Shown here one piece after another: positions 59,416 through 64,000 of a stretch of 64,000 nucleotides of DNA. The stretch is from Actinoplanes sp. M2I2 (GTDB taxonomy: Bacteria > Actinomycetota > Actinomycetes > Mycobacteriales > Micromonosporaceae). The first letter of the stretch is position 1. Every line of letters begins with the position of its first letter. The stretch is taken from contig NZ_JALPVJ010000002.1 of assembly GCF_023544445.1 (NCBI RefSeq), positions 248,001 through 312,000 on the forward strand, given 5' to 3'. A model generated the notes under the pieces. That model was given only the letters and a program-made list of their open reading frames with translations, had not been told where the DNA came from and made no database searches. Both the position numbers and the translations under genes were made by a program.

Positions 59416-60801
59416 ATGACCGACGACATCGATTCCGTTGTCCTGGCCGGCCTGGTGGCACAGGTGGACGGCCCCGTGGTGACCCCCGGCGACGAGGGGT
59501 ACGCGGCGGAGACCTTCACGTGGAATCTCGGGTTCCTGCAGACGCCGGCCGTATCCGTGGGCGCCACCTCGGCCGCCGACGTGCGGGCCGCGGTGCGTTT
59601 CGCCGCCGCTCAGGGCCTGCCGGTGGCCGTGGTCGCGACCGGGCACGGACCGATGAGCGCGGCCGACGGCGCCGTCCTGATCAACGTACGCCGGCTGACC
59701 GGCTGTGTGATCGACGGACAGCTCCGGACGGCGACCGTGGGCGCGGCCACCGAATGGCAGGACGTCGTCGAGGCGGCCGCGCGAGAGGGATTGGCGCCGC
59801 TGGTCGGTTCGTCGCCGAACGTCGGTGTCGTCGGCTACACGATCGGCGGCGGTGTCAGTCCTCTGCTCGGCCGCTCGTACGGGTACGCGTCCGACCACGT
59901 CAGCTCTGTGGAGATCGTGACTCCGGACGGCGTGCTGCGCACGGCGGCTCCGGATGAGGAGCCCGGGCTGTTCTGGGCCGTCCGCGGCGGCAAGTCGAAC
60001 TTCGGCGTCGTCACGTCCATGACGTTCGATCTGATGCCGGTCACGCGCTTCTACGGCGGCGGAATCTACTTCTCCGCCGAAGCGGCGCCGGCGGTGCTCG
60101 CCGAGTTCCGCCGGCTGGTCGCGCTGGACGACGAACGGCTGACCGTGTCGTTCGCCTTCCTGCGACTGCCGCCGCTGCCTTTCGTGCCCGAGCCGCTGCG
60201 GGGCCGGGTCACCGCGCACGTCCGCGTCGCTTTCCTCGGTGCGGCCGCGGAGGGCGCCGACCTGGTGGCCGGTCTGAGGTCGATCGGCGAGATTCTCGTC
60301 GACGCCTGTGCTGAGATGCCGTTCACCGCCTTCGCCTCGGTGCACAACGACCCGGTCGACCCTATTCCCGCGTACGAGCGGACCGCGCTCCTCTCCTCCT
60401 TCCCGGCGCAGGCGGCCGAGGCGTTGGTGGAGGCGGCCGGCGCCGGGGTGGACACGCCGGTGCTGATGGTGGAGGTCCGCCAGCTGGGCGGCGCGCTCGC
60501 CCACGAGCCGGCCGTGTCCAGCGCGATCAGCCACCGGGACGCGCCGTTTTGCCTGCTCGTCGCGACAGCCGGCGGCCCCGGTGAGGGCGATCTGCTCGGT
60601 GCGCCGCTCGAGGCGATCCTGCAGGCGATGAAGCCCTGGGACCACGGCGGCACTCTGGTCAATTTCCAGAAGGACTCCGACGCGGCCCCCGACCGGGTGG
60701 CGACCGCTTACTCGCCGGACACCTACAAGCGGTTGCTGGACGCCAAGCGGCAGTACGACCCGCTCGACCTGTTCCGGGTCAACCACACGCTGAGCGTGTG
60801 A
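59416..60801 (+). CDS. Berberine-bridge-type FAD oxidase
   Basis: 461-residue FAD_binding_4/BBE protein. FAD domain: VSVGATSAADVRAAVRFAAAQGLPVAVVATGHGP, whose GHG His is the expected covalent FAD attachment; then VGSSPNVGVVGYTIGGGVSPLLGRSYGYASDHV, where the usual second (Cys) attachment site is absent, and GGKSNFGVVTSMTF. The C-terminus YKRLLDAKRQYDPLDLFRVNHTL is the BBE domain. ATG 59416 is chosen because family homology begins there; the frame is open to 59350. No signal peptide is seen. It oxidises an alcohol or sugar-like substrate with O2, unspecified. Confidence 0.88.
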   Translation: MTDDIDSVVLAGLVAQVDGPVVTPGDEGYAAETFTWNLGFLQTPAVSVGATSAADVRAAVRFAAAQGLPVAVVATGHGPMSAADGAVLINVRRLTGCVIDGQLRTATVGAATEWQDVVEAAAREGLAPLVGSSPNVGVVGYTIGGGVSPLLGRSYGYASDHVSSVEIVTPDGVLRTAAPDEEPGLFWAVRGGKSNFGVVTSMTFDLMPVTRFYGGGIYFSAEAAPAVLAEFRRLVALDDERLTVSFAFLRLPPLPFVPEPLRGRVTAHVRVAFLGAAAEGADLVAGLRSIGEILVDACAEMPFTAFASVHNDPVDPIPAYERTALLSSFPAQAAEALVEAAGAGVDTPVLMVEVRQLGGALAHEPAVSSAISHRDAPFCLLVATAGGPGEGDLLGAPLEAILQAMKPWDHGGTLVNFQKDSDAAPDRVATAYSPDTYKRLLDAKRQYDPLDLFRVNHTLSV

Positions 60802-60826
60802 ACACCTCGGTCGAGCGACCCGCTCA

Positions 60827-62695
60827 TCAGGTCGAGCAGGGCGCGTCTGTCCGTAGGGGCGTCAGGGTCCGGTCACGGGCGGCCGTCAGGGCGTCCCAGC
60901 GGGCCCGCATCGCCATGACGGCGTCGTCGCCGTCGATGCTGTGGGCGGCCCGCAAGGCGAGGAAGCCGACCAAATGGCTGGGCAGCCGATAGTGGTTCTC
61001 GTCCTCGGTGTCGACGATCAGGGAGACGTCGTCGAGCGCGTCGAGGGCCGAGTAGGCCTGGTGCAGCGGCAGGCCGACCAGCTCGGCGACCTCGGCGGCG
61101 GAGATCCGCTCCGGTCGGACCGCGCCGATGGCCCGCAGCACCTGCGCCGGGAGAGGCGCCAGCATCTGGTAGGAACGGGAGAGCGCCGCCGAGACGATCG
61201 CGCAGTCGTCGTGGGAGGCGGCGTACGGGTCGGACAGCTGCTCGGCCAGTTGATCCGCGATCGCCGCGATACTCCAGCGTGGACGTCCGTGGACGCGGTG
61301 GGCGGCGACCAGGACGCCGAGGGGGTGTCCGCCACACAGCTCGGCCAGGCGGGCAGCGGCGGCCGGCTCGCCGAGCACGCGGGCCCGGCCGGCGACCGCG
61401 GTGATCAGGCCGAGGCTGTCGTCGAGGCGGAAGCCCCCGAGCCGGATCCAGTTCGCCTCGGGCACCGAGGTGAGGCGGCGGGCCGACGTGATGAGCAGAG
61501 TGGCGCGCGGAGCGGCCCGGCGCAACAGACTCACCTGCGTGGTGTCGGTCGCGTTGTCGACGACAAGCAGCAGACGGCGTCCGGCCATGAGGCTGCTGAA
61601 CATGGCCACCCGGCCACCGTCGGTCGCCGGGATGTCCGGGCCGGCGCCCAGCATGCGCAACCACTCCTGCAGGACACCGCCGATGCCGCCGGCGTCACGA
61701 AGGTCGGTGTACAACTGACCGTCCGGGAACGAACCGGCCAGCTCGTGGGCGGCCCGCAGCGCCAGCGACGTCCGCCCGGAGCCGCTCAGGCCGGTGATGA
61801 CGGCGACCCGGCCCGGACCGGACAGGGCGGAACGAAGCAGGCCGAGCTCGGTCTCGCGACCGACGAAGTGGGTCAGCCCGGCGGGCAGGAAAACCGCCGG
61901 CGCGGGTGTCGAGGGCGGGGCGGGGGCGGGCGCGACCACGATGAGACTGGGATCGCCTCGCAGGATGCGCCGATGCGTCGCCTGCAGAGCCGGTCCGGGC
62001 TCGACGGCGAGCTCGTCCCGGAGCAACTGGTGTCCCTGCCGGAAGACCTCCAGCGCCTCGGCCTGCCGGCCACGCCGGTAGAGCGCCAGCATCAGCAGAG
62101 CACGCGGCGCCTCGCGCAGCGGGTGGGTGTCGACCAGACGGGCGAGATCGGCGAGATCCTCCGCCGTGGGTTCGGCGCTCTCCAGACGGGCGGTCAGGCG
62201 CAGCTCGGCGGCCATGTCCCGCCGGTCGGCGAGGCGGGTGCGCTGCGTCTCGGCCCAGTAACCGGGCACGCCGGCGAGCGGGATGCCGGTGCTGCCGGCG
62301 AGAACGGCGTCAAGGGCCCGGGCCGCACCGGCCGGATCGGCTGCCCGCAGCAGTTGCTGGGCGTGAGTGACTGCGGCATCCAACTCCCAGACATCGGCGC
62401 TCAGCTGTCCGCCGGACAGCCGGTAGCTGTCGGCGAGGGCCGAAATCTCCGCTCCCGTGCCGTCCAGCAGGCGGCGCAGCCGGGAAAGGTACGTCCTGAT
62501 GGTGCCGAGCGCGGCGCGCGGCGGGTTCTCGTGCCACACCACCCGGATCAGCTCGCCGACGGTCACCGGCCGGCCCTCGACCAGCACCAGCGCGGCCAGG
62601 AGGGCCTGTTGCTGCGGCGAGCCGACCGGGACTTCCTCGGCGTCACGCCACATGCGCAGCGGACCGAAAGCGGCGAACCGCAGCCTGGCTGTCAT
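60827..62695 (-). CDS. BTAD/SARP-type NB-ARC transcriptional regulator (AfsR-like)
   Basis: 622-residue regulator. Winged-helix OmpR-type DNA-binding domain (about 1-95, RTYLSRLRRLLDG), BTAD helical domain (about 100-245, RPHP-like LVDTHPLREAPRALLMLALYRRGRQAEALEVFRQG), then NB-ARC from about 280 with Walker A GLSGSGRTS and Walker B GRRLLLVVDNA. It ends without the TPR array of full AfsR. Such proteins activate secondary-metabolite or catabolic operons. It is convergent with the berberine-bridge-type oxidase. It is the intact relative of the pseudogene at 9646. Confidence 0.92.
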   Translation of the reverse strand: MTARLRFAAFGPLRMWRDAEEVPVGSPQQQALLAALVLVEGRPVTVGELIRVVWHENPPRAALGTIRTYLSRLRRLLDGTGAEISALADSYRLSGGQLSADVWELDAAVTHAQQLLRAADPAGAARALDAVLAGSTGIPLAGVPGYWAETQRTRLADRRDMAAELRLTARLESAEPTAEDLADLARLVDTHPLREAPRALLMLALYRRGRQAEALEVFRQGHQLLRDELAVEPGPALQATHRRILRGDPSLIVVAPAPAPPSTPAPAVFLPAGLTHFVGRETELGLLRSALSGPGRVAVITGLSGSGRTSLALRAAHELAGSFPDGQLYTDLRDAGGIGGVLQEWLRMLGAGPDIPATDGGRVAMFSSLMAGRRLLLVVDNATDTTQVSLLRRAAPRATLLITSARRLTSVPEANWIRLGGFRLDDSLGLITAVAGRARVLGEPAAAARLAELCGGHPLGVLVAAHRVHGRPRWSIAAIADQLAEQLSDPYAASHDDCAIVSAALSRSYQMLAPLPAQVLRAIGAVRPERISAAEVAELVGLPLHQAYSALDALDDVSLIVDTEDENHYRLPSHLVGFLALRAAHSIDGDDAVMAMRARWDALTAARDRTLTPLRTDAPCST

Positions 62696-63117
62696 ATCTG
62701 TCCTCGAGATCTCGGTACCGTCCACGTCCTGCGTGATCCCGCCGGCCGGCCTCCGCGACCGGGCGGCGATCCGTCTCCGGTCGCCCGGCAGTGGCCAGAC
62801 GCTACTACGCAGTCATGATGGAACCTCTGCAAGCGAACTTCGTACGGTAAATCCCGCGGCGACGCGGATTGCGGCGCAGTTCGTTCGGTGAGCCCTGCTG
62901 TTGGCCGACCACGTCCCGGCGCTGAGGACCCGGCGGCATACCGGGCTCTCCCCGGTATCGCGGGGATGATCGGTGCTGTGTCGTGGCCGGTCGAGGGCAT
63001 TTCCCGACGATAGAGAGCCCGCCAGGCCTCATATAGAACGGAAGCGCCACGAAACCTGGAAAAGGCGCGCCACGACGGGGGGTCGCCCTCCGGACGCGGC
63101 GTGCTATCCATGGATTC
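62696..63117. promoter_or_regulatory. Divergent intergenic region
   Basis: About 420 bp without a recognisable gene. CGAGATCTCG (62705-62714) is a perfect 10-bp palindrome about 10 bp upstream of the BTAD regulator start. ATCCATGGAT (63106-63115) is a perfect palindrome directly before the SnoaL-like GTG at 63118, and TATCCA (63105-63110) there could be a -10 for a leaderless message. Confidence 0.45.
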
Positions 63118-63528
63118 GTGGATTCCGCTGAGCTGGTCGACACGTACCTGCGCGCCCTCGAAACCGGCGATGTCGGGCTGGCCGTCGGCCTGTTCGCCCC
63201 CGACAACGTCGTCCAGTCGCCGTTGTACGGTCCCTTGCCTGCCGAGCTCTTCTATCCGCGATTGTTCGCGGACACCGGCAGTGCTGTGTTGACGCTGCGG
63301 TCGGTGATGCGCGGAGCCGACCGGAACGGGGCCGCGGTCGTCAGTTTCTGGTTTCATTTCGACTGGCGGCTCCCGGACGGGACGCCGGCTCCCTTCGAGG
63401 TGGTCGACGTCGCGGAACTGGACGAGGACGGCCGCATCGTGCGACTGAGCCTCATCTACGACACGGTCGACGTCCGGCCGGCCTTCGAGAAGGCGACCGG
63501 GCGCCGGTCGTGGCGCGCCCACGACTGA
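63118..63528 (+). CDS. SnoaL-like (NTF2-fold) protein
   Basis: 136-residue single-domain protein: AELVDTYLRALETGDVGLAVGLFAPDNVVQSPLYGPLPAELFYPRLF, then VVSFWFHFDWRLPDGT and FEVVDVAELDEDGRIVRLSLIYDT, the SnoaL_2 pattern. The GTG at 63118 lies about 8 nt after a TATCCA element, consistent with leaderless translation. Function unknown. It is convergent with another NTF2-fold gene. Confidence 0.83.
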   Translation: MDSAELVDTYLRALETGDVGLAVGLFAPDNVVQSPLYGPLPAELFYPRLFADTGSAVLTLRSVMRGADRNGAAVVSFWFHFDWRLPDGTPAPFEVVDVAELDEDGRIVRLSLIYDTVDVRPAFEKATGRRSWRAHD

Positions 63529-63538
63529 GGGCGGCGGG

Positions 63539-64000
63539 TCAGGACGGCCGGGGCCCGGCCGGGACCAGGCGGACGCCCAGGGTCTCCAGGAAGAGCCGGC
63601 TGTCGTACTGGGCCCATTCCTCGGCCAGGGTTCCCTGGTCGTTGTAGCGGAAGACGTTGTTGATCCGGTACATCATCCGGCCGCCGGTGGGCTCGAGCGG
63701 GCCGATCGGGGAGGCGTCGAAGCGGCGGGCGAAGATGCCGGTGAAGGTGGTGCGGGCCCCGACGAAGGCGCCGCCGTCGGAGAAGATGGCCTGACGGGTG
63801 ACCTGGAAGTCGTCGAACGCCCGCCGGCAGGCCGCGAAGTAGTCCCAGAGCTCTTCCCGGCTCAGCGTCCCGCCGTCCGGCCCGTGGAAGCGGAAGTCCG
63901 GGGCGAAGAACGCGGCGAGCAGGGCCGGATTCTCGCGGGCGATGCCGTCCTCGCCGATCCGGATGAGCTGCCGGGACCGGGCGTCCAGCGCGGGGTCGTC
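63539..64000 (-). CDS. SnoaL-like (NTF2-fold) protein, partial, runs off the right edge
   Basis: An open minus-strand frame of 153 codons reaches the window edge with its start outside. Visible: ENPALLAAFFAPDFRFHGPDG, TLSREELWDYFAACRRAFDD, then MYRINNVFRYNDQGTLAEEW and YDSRLFLETLGV, the pattern of the SnoaL/ester-cyclase family. The stop is at 63539-63541, 11 bp from the stop of the convergent gene. Function unknown. Confidence 0.75.
   Translation of the reverse strand, partial: DDPALDARSRQLIRIGEDGIARENPALLAAFFAPDFRFHGPDGGTLSREELWDYFAACRRAFDDFQVTRQAIFSDGGAFVGARTTFTGIFARRFDASPIGPLEPTGGRMMYRINNVFRYNDQGTLAEEWAQYDSRLFLETLGVRLVPAGPRPS

Noticed and set aside
1..64000. CRISPR arrays, tRNA or rRNA genes, insertion sequences, phage genes
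   Set aside because: No regular spacer-repeat arrays, cloverleaf-like sequences, transposase or integrase motifs were found by reading.

Overview
The window is GC-rich DNA from an actinomycete. The evidence is GTG starts, several apparently leaderless genes, 4-bp ATGA/GTGA overlaps, and the families present: PucR, BTAD/SARP-type NB-ARC regulators, SigE-family sigma factor, TAP-like secreted hydrolase and CBM13-bearing glycosidase. The mix would fit Micromonosporaceae (Actinoplanes-like), but nothing in the sequence settles genus. I see no rRNA, tRNA, CRISPR array, insertion sequence or prophage. This is accessory catabolic and regulatory chromosome.

Layout. 0.1-9.6 kb: a DadA-like FAD oxidase diverges from a PucR regulator, followed by a ribose-type ABC importer (binding lipoprotein, single-domain ATPase, permease), an HSL-type esterase, a D-aminoacylase-type amidohydrolase and a DJ-1/PfpI protein. 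This looks like one uptake and deacylation module. 9.6-10.8 kb: a decayed BTAD regulator whose intact relative lies at 60.8-62.7 kb. 10.8-16 kb: a MarR/MFS divergent pair with three 12-bp operators, a membrane diguanylate cyclase and a TAP-like lipoprotein hydrolase. 16.6-20.3 kb: a Tat-targeted PaoABC-type molybdenum hydroxylase. 20.6-29.5 kb: small redox enzymes and regulators, a glycosyltransferase with altered catalytic positions, and a DUF2000/YjeH-like permease pair.

30.0-47.1 kb is the most interesting region, an oxidative sugar-utilisation regulon. One arm (minus strand, 39.8 to 31.8 kb) encodes a sugar ABC importer coupled by 4-bp overlaps to a secreted GH51-like enzyme with two CBM13 trefoils, then a GH43-like secreted enzyme. 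The opposite arm (39.9 to 46.4 kb) encodes a Gfo/Idh dehydrogenase, IlvD/Edd dehydratase, 2-hydroxyacid dehydrogenase, two zinc alcohol dehydrogenases and an SMP-30 lactonase, each overlapping the next by 4 bp. A KDG-type kinase and a KDPG aldolase diverge at 30.7 kb. Near-identical operators (core TTCGTATATRCGAA plus the shared 12-mer GCTGTTTACATT) sit at both divergent promoters. A related palindrome covers the start of the IclR gene at the end of the arm. Together the genes can import a polysaccharide-derived sugar, oxidise it to a lactone and acid, dehydrate it and feed pyruvate plus glyceraldehyde-3-phosphate to central metabolism.

47.3-50.8 kb: a GH114-like secreted protein, an ECF sigma factor with a membrane partner, and a TRIC-like channel. 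50.9-64 kb: redox enzymes (GMC oxidoreductase, FAD monooxygenase, ABM protein, two SDRs, berberine-bridge-type oxidase) with LysR, AraC and BTAD regulators, a truncated HxlR remnant, and SnoaL-like small proteins, the last of which runs off the right edge.
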